A program made the position numbers and the translations under genes. Shown here piece after piece: positions 1 to 7,035 of a stretch of DNA of 8,267 bases. A model generated the notes under the pieces. It was not told the origin of the DNA and made no database searches. It saw nothing but the letters and a program-made list of their open reading frames with translations. The DNA is from Pseudorhodobacter antarcticus (GTDB lineage: Bacteria; Pseudomonadota; Alphaproteobacteria; Rhodobacterales; Rhodobacteraceae), in NCBI GenBank assembly GCA_945897655.1, contig CAMDHB010000140.1:1-8267 (forward strand). The letters are read 5' to 3'. Each line of letters opens with the position of its first letter. Positions within the stretch are counted from its first letter, which is position 1.

Positions 1-2
1 CG

Positions 3-329
3 CTGGCCTATACGGCGGTGCCTTTGGCGCATGGGGCGCTGATGGGGGGGTATCCGGGGGATTACGGGCTGATCGGGGCCTATTCGTTCCTTTTATGGGT
101 ACGGATGGTGGGTAGCGGGGGCAACCAGTTGCGGGCGTTCAGCCTGATCGGGTTCCTGTTGGCGTTTCAGGTGCTGATCGCGGTGTTCGGGATTTTGGTC
201 TACGGGGTCGAGCGCGGGACGTCCTGGGAATGGGTCGCCGATCTGGCTGGGTTTGTCGCGGGATTTGCGTTGGCCTTCGTGGTCAGCCCCGGGGGCTGGG
301 CGCGGTTTCTGGCGCGGATGCGGGGTTAG
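3..329 (+). CDS. Rhomboid-family membrane protein, C-terminal part, probably catalytically inactive
   Basis: The gene enters from the left edge; the reading frame is open from base 3 and stops at TAG 327–329. About 108 residues are visible, covering the last three membrane segments of a rhomboid fold. Aligned by eye to E. coli GlpG, the segment holding the GxSG nucleophile motif reads G-D-Y-G (bases 57–68), so Tyr replaces the catalytic Ser. The last segment, which in GlpG reads AHIAG, reads ADLAG, so Asp (bases 240–242) replaces the catalytic His. Spacing between the two sites (59 residues against 53 in GlpG) and the small-residue pattern GFVAGFALAF support the alignment. The family normally cleaves membrane proteins within the bilayer; this one is probably a pseudoprotease that binds transmembrane partners, which is inference. 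The N-terminal half, with the conserved HxxxN region, is outside the window. It converges on murJ with a 4-base overlap. Confidence 0.8.
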   Translation: MAYTAVPLAHGALMGGYPGDYGLIGAYSFLLWVRMVGSGGNQLRAFSLIGFLLAFQVLIAVFGILVYGVERGTSWEWVADLAGFVAGFALAFVVSPGGWARFLARMRG

Positions 330-1864
330 GACTTGCGGCGGAGCGCCCGGAATTCCGACAGCCGGAAGGCACCGATCAGGGCGCCGGCGCCAAAATAGGT
401 GACTATGCCGAGGGTGATCAGGACACCCAGAGCGGCAAAGCGCCAGTGGCGGGCGTCGAGCCAGGGGGCAAGGGCCCAGGCGGCGGCGTACAAGGCGGCA
501 CCCATGATCAGGGCGGCGGCGATGATGCGGGGTAGGCGGGTGCGGAAACGGTCGTCCATCGTCGCCTCGGGCCCCATCCGGCGGGAGCCGGACCAAAGTT
601 GCCAGACCATGACCCAGCCTGCCAGTGTGGTGGCCCAAGCGGCGGCGGCAAAGCCGAGCCAAGGCATCAGGCCGACGGCGATCAGGGCGTTCAGAACCAT
701 GGAGACGACGGCATAGCGGAAGGGGCGGCTGGTGTCTTCGCGCGCGTAAAACAGCGGTTGCAGGACCTTGTGCAGCACGAAGGCGGGCAGACCCAGGCCA
801 TAGATGGCCAGAACCAGCGCCGTGGCGCGGGTGTCGGCGGGGGTGAATGCGCCGCGTTCGTAAAGAACGGCGCACAGGGGCGCGGCGATTGCGACCAGAG
901 CCACGGCGGCTGGCAAGGTTAGGGCAAGCGCCACCTCGGCCCCGCGGTTGAGCGAGGCACGTCCGCCGTCGCTGTCACCGGCGCGCAGGCGGCGAGACAG
1001 GTCAGGGAGGAGGACGGTGCCGATGGCGATACCCACGACGCCAAGGGGCAATTGGTACAGGCGGTCGGCGTAGGTGAGCCAGGCCACGGCGCCTTCGGTA
1101 AAGCTGGCGACCTGGCGACCGACGAGGAGGTTGATCTGCACCACGCCCCCCGCCAGCACCGCGGGACCGGCGATCAGGGCCAGGTGCTTGAGGTCGGGCG
1201 TCCATCGGGGCCAGCGGGGGGTCAGGGCAAAACCGATGCGCCGGGCCGAGACCCAGGTGAAGGCCAGTTGTGCAACACCGGTCAGGGGCACGGTCCAGGC
1301 AAGGGTCAACCCCATGTCCCAATCCATCCAGTCCGCCCCGAACATGGCGGCGATGAACATCAGGTTCATCAGGACGGGCACGAAGGACGCTTCGGAAAAG
1401 CGGCCGTGGGTGGTCAGCACGCCGGACAGGAGTGCCACAAGCGAGATGAACAGGATGTAGGAGAACGAGATACGGCCAAACTCAACCGCCAGATCAAACC
1501 GGGCATCGCCCACAAATCCGGCGGCCATTGCCCAGACGAGCCAGGGCATGGCGATGGTGCCGATCAGGGTGAAGGCCAGGAGGAGGGTCATCAGCCCGCT
1601 CATCGCGTCGCGGGCGAATCCTTGGGCATCCTCGCCCCCCTCCAGCTTCTTGGCGAACATCGGCACGAAGGCCATGTTGAAGGCGCCCTCGGCAAAGAAG
1701 CGGCGAAACATGTTTGGCAGGGAAAAGGCCACCAGAAACGCCTCGGCCACGGGACCGGTACCAAGGTAGGCGGCCATCATCATGTCACGGGCAAAGCCTG
1801 CGCCACGGGACAGAAGCGTCCAGCCGCCGACGGTGACAACATTGCGAAGTAGGGAGCGCGCCAT
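326..1864 (-). CDS. murJ: Lipid II flippase MurJ (MviN family)
   Basis: Integral inner-membrane protein of the MOP exporter superfamily that flips undecaprenyl-linked peptidoglycan precursor (lipid II) from the cytoplasmic to the periplasmic face. The 512-residue product matches the usual length (E. coli 511) and is hydrophobic throughout, consistent with 14 membrane segments. The N-terminus has the family signature SRGAGFARD (residues 19–27) and PNMFRRFFAEGAF (50–62). Arginines matching the essential E. coli R18, R24 and R52 are R20, R26 and R54, and YADR at 265–268 matches the region of essential R270. E. coli Asp39 is conservatively Glu41 here. The ATG at 1864 precedes the signature directly, with a modest GGCAGG ribosome-binding sequence 3 bases upstream. 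It follows glnD in the same direction after 241 bases and may have its own promoter there. The TAA stop overlaps the convergent rhomboid stop. Confidence 0.97.
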   Translation of the reverse strand: MARSLLRNVVTVGGWTLLSRGAGFARDMMMAAYLGTGPVAEAFLVAFSLPNMFRRFFAEGAFNMAFVPMFAKKLEGGEDAQGFARDAMSGLMTLLLAFTLIGTIAMPWLVWAMAAGFVGDARFDLAVEFGRISFSYILFISLVALLSGVLTTHGRFSEASFVPVLMNLMFIAAMFGADWMDWDMGLTLAWTVPLTGVAQLAFTWVSARRIGFALTPRWPRWTPDLKHLALIAGPAVLAGGVVQINLLVGRQVASFTEGAVAWLTYADRLYQLPLGVVGIAIGTVLLPDLSRRLRAGDSDGGRASLNRGAEVALALTLPAAVALVAIAAPLCAVLYERGAFTPADTRATALVLAIYGLGLPAFVLHKVLQPLFYAREDTSRPFRYAVVSMVLNALIAVGLMPWLGFAAAAWATTLAGWVMVWQLWSGSRRMGPEATMDDRFRTRLPRIIAAALIMGAALYAAAWALAPWLDARHWRFAALGVLITLGIVTYFGAGALIGAFRLSEFRALRRKS

Positions 1865-1867
1865 ATG

Positions 1868-1886
1868 CCTGCCAGTGAATTGCAGG
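1868..1886 (-). promoter_or_regulatory. Weak hairpin overlapping the murJ ribosome-binding site
   Basis: On the minus strand CCTGC (1886–1882) pairs with GCAGG (1872–1868) across a 9-base loop. The downstream arm is the only purine-rich sequence in front of the murJ ATG at 1864, so the stem would cover the ribosome-binding site. Only five base pairs are seen, so chance is a real possibility. Confidence 0.25.
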
Positions 1887-2059
1887 GGACTTGGTAGCCT
1901 GTTCAGGCCGGGGGCGAAAGGGGCGGTGGAGTGTTTGGGGTTCGCGGAGGTTACCGAGATTCAATTGTTGCGGCGTGGGTCGGGCGCTCGCCGGGGCCTT
2001 TGGGGTCCCTTCCGGTTTGGTTGACAGGGTGTCGCGTGGCCTCGGCTAGGGCCTTGGCC

Positions 2060-2088
2060 ATAAAAGAGGAAGCGGCCAATCAGTTCAA
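2060..2088 (-). promoter_or_regulatory. Candidate sigma-70-type promoter for murJ
   Basis: Read on the minus strand, TTGAAC (2088–2083) is followed after exactly 17 bases by TTTTAT (2065–2060). Each hexamer matches four of six bases of the TTGACA / TATAAT consensus, and the spacing is optimal. It begins 17 bases beyond the glnD stop codon and points at murJ. It is one of the few AT-rich spots in the gap. Only the consensus match supports it, and murJ could equally be read through from glnD. Confidence 0.35.
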
Positions 2089-2105
2089 CAACACCTTCTC
2101 ACTTC

Positions 2106-4865
2106 CTAGCCCTGCGCCCGCGCTGCCCCATCAACAATGGCCTGACGCAGCTTCTTTTCCAAGCTTTCCTGACGGTGCCCGGCGTGCAGTTTCAGGCCGA
2201 ACATGTCCTTTACATAGAAGGCGTCCACCACCTGAGCGCCATAGGTCGCGATCACTGCGGAGGCGATGTAGATGTTGGCGGCGGCCAGGGTGCGGGTCAG
2301 GTCGAAGAGCAGGCCGGGGCGGTCGCGGGTGTCAACCTCGATGATGGTGTAGATCTCGGAGCCTTCGTTGTCGAAGGTGATGTGGGTGGGAAAGCGGAAT
2401 TCGCGCTCGCGTTTCTTGACGCGGTCACGGTCGGCAAGGGCGGTACGGGGCTTGACCTCGCCTTTGAGCGTCTTGTCGATCATGCCGCGCAGGCGGGGAA
2501 GTTTGTCTACGTCATAGGGGTGGCCTTCAGCGTCTTGCACCCAGAACACGGCGGTCGCATAGCCGTCTTTGGAGGTATAGGTGCGGGCATCGACCACATT
2601 GGCGCCCACGAGGGCCAAGGCCCCGGCCAGACGGGAAAATATCCCCGGATGATCGGCAAGGGCAAAAGCAGCACGGGTGGCGTCGCGTTGGGGTTCGGGG
2701 TGCAGGTCGATTCGGATCTGGTCATCCTTGAGCCCACGCAGAAGGCGGGCAAAGGTTTCCTGGGTGTCGGTGCTGAGGCCCTGCCAATAGGGGTCATAAT
2801 GGCGGCTAATCTCGCGGTCCTGATCTGCCTGGGGCCAGTCGGCCAGCCGAGCGCGCAGGGCAGCGCGGTTTTCATCGACGGCGCGTTCACGGCTGAATGC
2901 CTCAAGTCCGCCTTCCAGCGCGTCTGAGGTCTGGCAGTACAATTGGCGCAGCAGCATGGCCTTCCAGTTGTTCCAGGTGCCGGGGCCCACGCCGCGAATG
3001 TCACAGACGGTGAGGACCGTCAGCAGATCCAGCCGTTTGCGGGTTTCAACCGCCTTGGCAAAGTCGCGCACGGTGCGCGGATCGCCCACATCGCGTTTCT
3101 GGGCCATATCGGACATCAACAGGTGATAGCGGACCAGCCATTCGACCGTTTCGGATTCCTCGGGCGTCAGTCCAAGGCGGGGGCAGACACGGCGGGCAAT
3201 CTGGGCGCCGATGATGGAATGATCCTCGGGGCGACCCTTGCCGATGTCATGGAGTAGAAGGGCCACATAGATGATCTTGCGGTTGACCCCAGCCTTGAGG
3301 ATACCGGTCACAACCGGCAATTCCTCGACCAACTCTCCCCGTTCGATCTGAGCGAGGATACTGATGCATTGGATGATGTGTTCGTCCACTGTGTAGTGGT
3401 GGTAGACGTTGAACTGCATCATCGCGACGATGTTCTCGAACTCGGGGATGAAGGCCGACAGGACGCCAAGTTCGTTCATCCGGCGCAGGGCGCGTTCTGG
3501 ATTTCCGTGTTTCAGCATCAGGTCAAGGAACACGCGGGCGGCTTCGGGGTCATCGCGCAGATGGTCGTCAAACAGCTGCAGGTTGGCGGCGATCAGGCGC
3601 ATCACATTGGGGTGGAGCAGATATCCCGAGCGCAGCGCCTCCTCGAACACGGCCAGCAGGTTGAGGGGGGTCGCCAGGAATTTCGCGGGGTCGGCTGCGT
3701 CAAGGCGGCCTTGGACCAGCTTGAAACCGGGTACGGCACGGCTGCGTTGAAAGAACCCGGCGAGGCGGGCTTCGGGTTTGACGTGACGGGCTTCCAACTC
3801 GGTCAGAACGACCCGGGTCAGTTCGCCAACGCGGGTGGCATGGCGGAAGTAGTCTTGCATGAAATGTTCGACGGCGCGTCTGCCAGAGGTGTCAAAATAC
3901 CCCATCCGTTCGGCCACCTCGACCTGCAGGTCGAAGGTCAACTGGTCGGTCGCGCGGCCGGTGATGTAATGCATATGGCAGCGAGCGGCCCAAAGAAAAT
4001 TCTCTGCCCGTTGGAAGTGGCCGTACTCTTCGGCCGACAAAAGGCCCACAGCCACCAGACCTTCGGAAGTGGCCACACGGTGCAGGTACTTGCCGATCCA
4101 GTACAGCGTCTGCAAGTCCCGCAACCCGCCTTTGGCCTCTTTCACGTTTGGTTCAAGGACATAGCGCTTGCCGCCCTGGCGTTTGTGGCGGGCTTCACGT
4201 TCGCGCAGTTTTGCCTCGATGAACTGGGGGCCGGTGTTGCGGAACAGGTCAGACCACAGCCGCGCATCAAGGTCTGCCGCAAGTGTGATGTCACCCGCGA
4301 CATAGCGATGTTCCAAAAGGGCGGTGCGGATCGTGATGTCTTCGCGGCCAAGGCGGATGCTGTCCTTGACCGTTCTGCTGGAGTGACCGATTTTCAGCTT
4401 CAGATCCCAAAGGACGTAAAGCATGCTTTCGATGACCTTTTCCGCCCAGGGTGTGATTTTCCAGGGGAACAGGAACAGCAAGTCTACGTCAGAGTGCGGC
4501 GCCATCTCGGCACGGCCAAACCCGCCAACGGCCAACACGGTGATGCGTTCGGCTTCTGTAGGATTGGAGAGTGGATGCAAACGATAGGCGATGATCAGCG
4601 CGGCCTGCACAAGCCCATCCGTCAGCTCGGCTTGCGCCCGGATTTGGGCCAGGGCTGCCAGAGGTGCTATGGCAAATTTCTTCTCCAGCGCCAGATTGGC
4701 ATTGGTCTTGGCGTCAATCAGCAAGCGAGCGGCAGCCGTTCGGGCAGCGCGGGCATCTCGGTTGGCGGCCAGGATGGCATCCATCCTGTCGTCCAGATTG
4801 GCGATGCCCAGAGCCGTTTCGACAGCCGCAGTCAGGGCACTGCTGCCCAGTTCCAGGGCCTGCAT
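2106..4865 (-). CDS. glnD: Bifunctional [protein-PII] uridylyltransferase / uridylyl-removing enzyme GlnD
   Basis: Cytoplasmic nitrogen sensor. It adds UMP to PII proteins (GlnB/GlnK) when glutamine is low and removes it when glutamine is high, and so controls glutamine synthetase and Ntr regulation. From the ATG at 4865 it has 919 residues (E. coli 890). In order: a nucleotidyltransferase domain with GGFGRAE (114–120) and the metal-binding SDVD (125–128); the GlnD-specific NVKEAKGGLRDLQT (240–253); an HD hydrolase domain with HHYT (489–492) and HDIGKG (539–544); and two C-terminal ACT domains, about 738–781 and 840–896, which bind glutamine. All key residues are present. The start is uncertain: the ATG has no clear ribosome-binding site and sits just after a hairpin, while an in-frame GTG at 4910 would add 15 residues and overlap the upstream gene by 14 bases. 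It probably shares a transcript with the lipoprotein gene 31 bases upstream. Confidence 0.97.
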   Translation of the reverse strand: MQALELGSSALTAAVETALGIANLDDRMDAILAANRDARAARTAAARLLIDAKTNANLALEKKFAIAPLAALAQIRAQAELTDGLVQAALIIAYRLHPLSNPTEAERITVLAVGGFGRAEMAPHSDVDLLFLFPWKITPWAEKVIESMLYVLWDLKLKIGHSSRTVKDSIRLGREDITIRTALLEHRYVAGDITLAADLDARLWSDLFRNTGPQFIEAKLREREARHKRQGGKRYVLEPNVKEAKGGLRDLQTLYWIGKYLHRVATSEGLVAVGLLSAEEYGHFQRAENFLWAARCHMHYITGRATDQLTFDLQVEVAERMGYFDTSGRRAVEHFMQDYFRHATRVGELTRVVLTELEARHVKPEARLAGFFQRSRAVPGFKLVQGRLDAADPAKFLATPLNLLAVFEEALRSGYLLHPNVMRLIAANLQLFDDHLRDDPEAARVFLDLMLKHGNPERALRRMNELGVLSAFIPEFENIVAMMQFNVYHHYTVDEHIIQCISILAQIERGELVEELPVVTGILKAGVNRKIIYVALLLHDIGKGRPEDHSIIGAQIARRVCPRLGLTPEESETVEWLVRYHLLMSDMAQKRDVGDPRTVRDFAKAVETRKRLDLLTVLTVCDIRGVGPGTWNNWKAMLLRQLYCQTSDALEGGLEAFSRERAVDENRAALRARLADWPQADQDREISRHYDPYWQGLSTDTQETFARLLRGLKDDQIRIDLHPEPQRDATRAAFALADHPGIFSRLAGALALVGANVVDARTYTSKDGYATAVFWVQDAEGHPYDVDKLPRLRGMIDKTLKGEVKPRTALADRDRVKKREREFRFPTHITFDNEGSEIYTIIEVDTRDRPGLLFDLTRTLAAANIYIASAVIATYGAQVVDAFYVKDMFGLKLHAGHRQESLEKKLRQAIVDGAARAQG

Positions 4866-4871
4866 GGGAGT

Positions 4872-4893
4872 GGCGCGGGTTTCGGCCCGCGCC
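4872..4893 (-). promoter_or_regulatory. Perfect 8-bp GC hairpin at the lipoprotein gene / glnD junction
   Basis: Arms GGCGCGGG and CCCGCGCC are perfect complements around a 6-base loop (CCGAAA in the minus-strand RNA). The stem starts 3 bases after the upstream TGA and ends 6 bases before the glnD ATG, filling the 31-base junction where a ribosome-binding site would be expected. There is no following T-tract, so it is not a classical terminator. Possible roles are translational control of glnD, coupling to the upstream gene, or an RNA-processing or stability site; all of these are inference. If glnD starts at GTG 4910, the stem lies in its coding sequence. Confidence 0.5.
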
Positions 4894-4896
4894 CTG

Positions 4897-6075
4897 TCAG
4901 AAGCCGACACCGCCGAAATTGTTCGGGGCGGGTTCGATGACCACAAGTTGCTTGTCCAGGATCTGTGCGACGGCCAGACCGCGATCGGTGGTGCCATCGG
5001 GGCGCAGGCGGAAGATGCCTCCAACACCAACAAAACCTGCACTTTGCATCAGAGCGTCGGCAGTCAAGGATGCCCCACCCCCGCTTCTCGCGACGGCCCC
5101 GATGGCCGCGATGCCGTCATAGGCAAAACCGGCGTAAATCGGCGGCGCCTCGCCGTAAGCTGCGGCATAGCGCGCCTGGAACTGCTGGTTCGTGACAGGG
5201 TCAGGCAGGGCAAACCATGCACCTTGAACGCCAGGCAGGGCAAGGGTGGCAGCGGGAATGTCCCACCGCGCCAGACCGATGAATTGGAATGTGGCCGGGT
5301 TTACGCCGTTTTCCATCAACAACTGGCTCAAGAGAGGCAGCGCCCCGGCGTTGTCGGCGGTCAGGAAAAGGGCCTTTGCGCCGCTTGACTTGGCCGAGGC
5401 TGCAAGACCCGGTATCGCTTCGATGATGCCGTTTTGCGAAAATTCATAGGTCCCGACGGCAGCCAAGGTGCCACCTGCATTGACCACGGCGTTTTCAATT
5501 GCGACCTTGCCTATTTGGCCGGCCGGATCGGGGTCATGGACCACCATGATTCGGTCAATGCCGCGACCAACGGCATAGCTGGCCAGTCGGCGAGCGGTCG
5601 AATCAAATGTCTGACCCAGAATGAAGACGTTGCCTCCGGCAACTTCGGGGTTGTTGGAAAAGCTGAGTACATTGATCCCGCGCGAGGCCACGGCGGCCCC
5701 CGCGGCATTGGCCTCAAGCGCAAAGAACGGGCCCAGAATGACGGCGGCCCCTTCGTCGGCGGCTTGAGTGGCCATGGCGGCGGCGATTTCCGGCGAACCT
5801 TGGGTGTTGTAGACCCGCAGGTCGATTGTCACGCCGCCCAGATCCGCAATCGCCAGACGGGCGGCATTCTCCAGGCTTTGCGCAATGTAGATGTCGTTCG
5901 TGTCGTCAGACCCGCCAGGGATCAGCAAAGCCACCGGAATGGCCGCGCCGGCGTTCAGGCCGGGTCCGGAGATACCCGGACTATACCCTGGGCCGCAGGC
6001 CGAAAGGACAAGCGCCAAGACGAGCAGCGCGGACTGCACCGCATACAATCTGACGCGGGACAAAACGGGAAACAT
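4897..6075 (-). CDS. Penicillin-binding protein activator-like lipoprotein (LppC/LpoA family, periplasmic-binding fold)
   Basis: Predicted lipoprotein of 392 residues. A positively charged, hydrophobic signal peptide ends in the lipobox LSAC, with lipidated Cys27; the next residues are Gly-Pro rather than Asp, which favours outer-membrane sorting. The mature part is a type I periplasmic-binding fold related to branched-chain amino-acid-binding proteins: it begins with IPVALLIPGG (46–55), has AAVILGPFF (110–118), and carries GIFRLRPDGTTDRG (353–366) near the C-terminus. E. coli LpoA (YraM) activates PBP1a but is much longer (678 residues), with an N-terminal TPR domain that is absent here. PBP activation is therefore inherited from the family name and not shown. 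The divergent rsmI and nearby yraN mirror the E. coli yraL–yraM–yraN locus. Two adjacent ATGs exist (6078 and 6075); the second has better ribosome-binding spacing. It is followed by glnD in the same direction. Confidence 0.88.
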   Translation of the reverse strand: MFPVLSRVRLYAVQSALLVLALVLSACGPGYSPGISGPGLNAGAAIPVALLIPGGSDDTNDIYIAQSLENAARLAIADLGGVTIDLRVYNTQGSPEIAAAMATQAADEGAAVILGPFFALEANAAGAAVASRGINVLSFSNNPEVAGGNVFILGQTFDSTARRLASYAVGRGIDRIMVVHDPDPAGQIGKVAIENAVVNAGGTLAAVGTYEFSQNGIIEAIPGLAASAKSSGAKALFLTADNAGALPLLSQLLMENGVNPATFQFIGLARWDIPAATLALPGVQGAWFALPDPVTNQQFQARYAAAYGEAPPIYAGFAYDGIAAIGAVARSGGGASLTADALMQSAGFVGVGGIFRLRPDGTTDRGLAVAQILDKQLVVIEPAPNNFGGVGF

Positions 6076-6081
6076 CATATA

Positions 6082-6087
6082 CTCCCT
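6082..6087 (-). promoter_or_regulatory. Ribosome-binding site of the lipoprotein gene
   Basis: On the minus strand AGGGAG (6087–6082) lies 3 bases before the ATG at 6078 and 6 bases before the ATG at 6075. The longer spacing is the normal one, which is why the start was placed at 6075. The choice changes the protein by a single Met. Confidence 0.6.
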
Positions 6088-6165
6088 GCATTCACCTGAA
6101 AGGCTGGTGCGACTATCCATACGCATATCGCCGGGGGAAGTAAACTTTGCAGGAGACGCAATACA

Positions 6166-7035
6166 ATGGCCATCGGCACACCAGAGGGACTGCGCATCGC
6201 GGCCGGGCTTCATCTGGTGGCGACCCCGATCGGGGCAGCCCGTGACATAACCCTGCGCGCGTTGGATATCCTGACAGCGGCGGATGTGCTGGCGGCCGAA
6301 GACACGCGAACCCTGCGCCATCTGATGGAGATCCACGGTGTGCCAATCCAGGGCCGACCCATGATCGCCTATCATGACCATAATGGCGCGGCGGTCAGAC
6401 CACGGCTGATCGCCCTGCTGAAAGAGGGAAAGTCGGTGGCCTATGCCTCTGAAGCCGGAACCCCGCTGGTCGCCGATCCCGGCTATCAATTGGCCCGATC
6501 GGCCATTGAGGAAGGCTTGCCCGTTCTGGCGGCCCCCGGGCCTTCGGCCTTGCTCTGCGCGCTGACGGTGTCGGGTATTGCGTCGGATCGGTTCACCTTC
6601 ATGGGATTTCTGCCCAACAAGAGCGCGGCCCGGAAAACTGTGCTGAGGGAGGTGAAGGGGGTGCCATCTTCACTGATATTTTATGAATCACCTCATAGGG
6701 TAAGTGAAAGCCTGAGGGACATGAGGGAATGTCTGGGTCAGGACAGAAGGGCTGCGGTCTGTCGTGAACTTACTAAGAAGTTTGAGGAAATCACCCGCGG
6801 TACCTTGGGAGACTTGGCCGAAGTCTTTGCGCAGCGGGACATCAAGGGGGAAGTGGTCATTGTGATTGATCGTGGCGAGGTGACATTGGCCAGCCCTTTG
6901 GAGATTGAGACTGCGTTGATGTCCGCGATGCAGACGCGGTCGACGAAGGAAGCGGCCGCTTTGGTCGCTGAAGAGTATGGGTTGTCCAAGCGGGATGCGT
7001 ATCAGATGGCTTTGCAGCTAGAGGGCCGTGAATGA
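6166..7035 (+). CDS. rsmI: 16S rRNA (cytidine(1402)-2'-O)-methyltransferase RsmI
   Basis: Cytoplasmic SAM-dependent methyltransferase of the tetrapyrrole-methylase fold that 2'-O-methylates C1402 of 16S rRNA, tuning decoding at the P site. The 289-residue length is typical (E. coli 286). Motifs run in family order: ATPIGAARDIT (19–29), AAEDTR (43–48), SEAGTPLVADPG (95–106), PGPSA (124–128), YESPHR (173–178) and RELTKKFEE (200–208). Two positions differ from E. coli: TPIGN is TPIGA and SDAGTP is SEAGTP; both may be lineage-typical. AGGAGA at 6151–6156, 9 bases before the ATG, supports the start. It is divergent from the lipoprotein gene, and its stop overlaps the yraN start in an ATGA tetranucleotide, so translation is probably coupled. 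Codons for residues 161–195 include five AGG and one AGA for arginine, unlike the CGN-dominated first half. Confidence 0.96.
   Translation: MAIGTPEGLRIAAGLHLVATPIGAARDITLRALDILTAADVLAAEDTRTLRHLMEIHGVPIQGRPMIAYHDHNGAAVRPRLIALLKEGKSVAYASEAGTPLVADPGYQLARSAIEEGLPVLAAPGPSALLCALTVSGIASDRFTFMGFLPNKSAARKTVLREVKGVPSSLIFYESPHRVSESLRDMRECLGQDRRAAVCRELTKKFEEITRGTLGDLAEVFAQRDIKGEVVIVIDRGEVTLASPLEIETALMSAMQTRSTKEAAALVAEEYGLSKRDAYQMALQLEGRE

Larger units (their letters stand above)
1865..2105. other. Intergenic region between glnD and murJ
   Basis: This is the longest gap in the window (241 bases). I see no conserved small ORF and no stem followed by a T-tract, so there is no canonical terminator for glnD. 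It contains a candidate minus-strand promoter at its glnD-proximal end, a short palindrome GCCTG-TT-CAGGC at 1897–1908, and a weak hairpin covering the murJ ribosome-binding site. A murJ transcript from the candidate promoter would have a leader of roughly 190 bases. Confidence 0.6.

Noticed and set aside
1052..1852. A 266-codon open frame on the plus strand, antisense to murJ
   Set aside because: It is rich in Gly, His and Gln with no hydrophobic core or recognisable domain, as expected for a shadow of the murJ frame.
2021..2049. TTGACA on the plus strand followed after 17 bases by GGCTAG, a possible plus-strand promoter
   Set aside because: The -10 match is poor, and it would only transcribe antisense into glnD; there is no plus-strand gene to serve.
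3369..4940. A 523-codon open frame on the plus strand, antisense to glnD
   Set aside because: It mirrors glnD, which has all expected domains on the minus strand. Its composition (rich in Gly, Gln, His, Val) is typical of an antisense frame in GC-rich DNA, and no family motif is visible.
4866..5042. glnD extended to an ATG at 5042
   Set aside because: That would overlap the lipoprotein coding sequence by about 146 bases, and the added residues look unlike a GlnD N-terminus. A shorter extension to GTG 4910 remains possible and is noted.
6082..6155. Inverted repeat between CTCCCTGCA and TGCAGGAG flanking the divergent intergenic region
   Set aside because: The two arms are simply the Shine-Dalgarno sequences of the divergent lipoprotein gene and rsmI, which naturally look like inverted copies. 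No convincing promoter hexamer pair was found between them.
6079..6489. N-terminal extension of the lipoprotein gene up to an ATG at 6489
   Set aside because: It would run antisense through rsmI and bury the signal peptide internally. The lipobox signal peptide and ribosome-binding site fix the start at 6075/6078.
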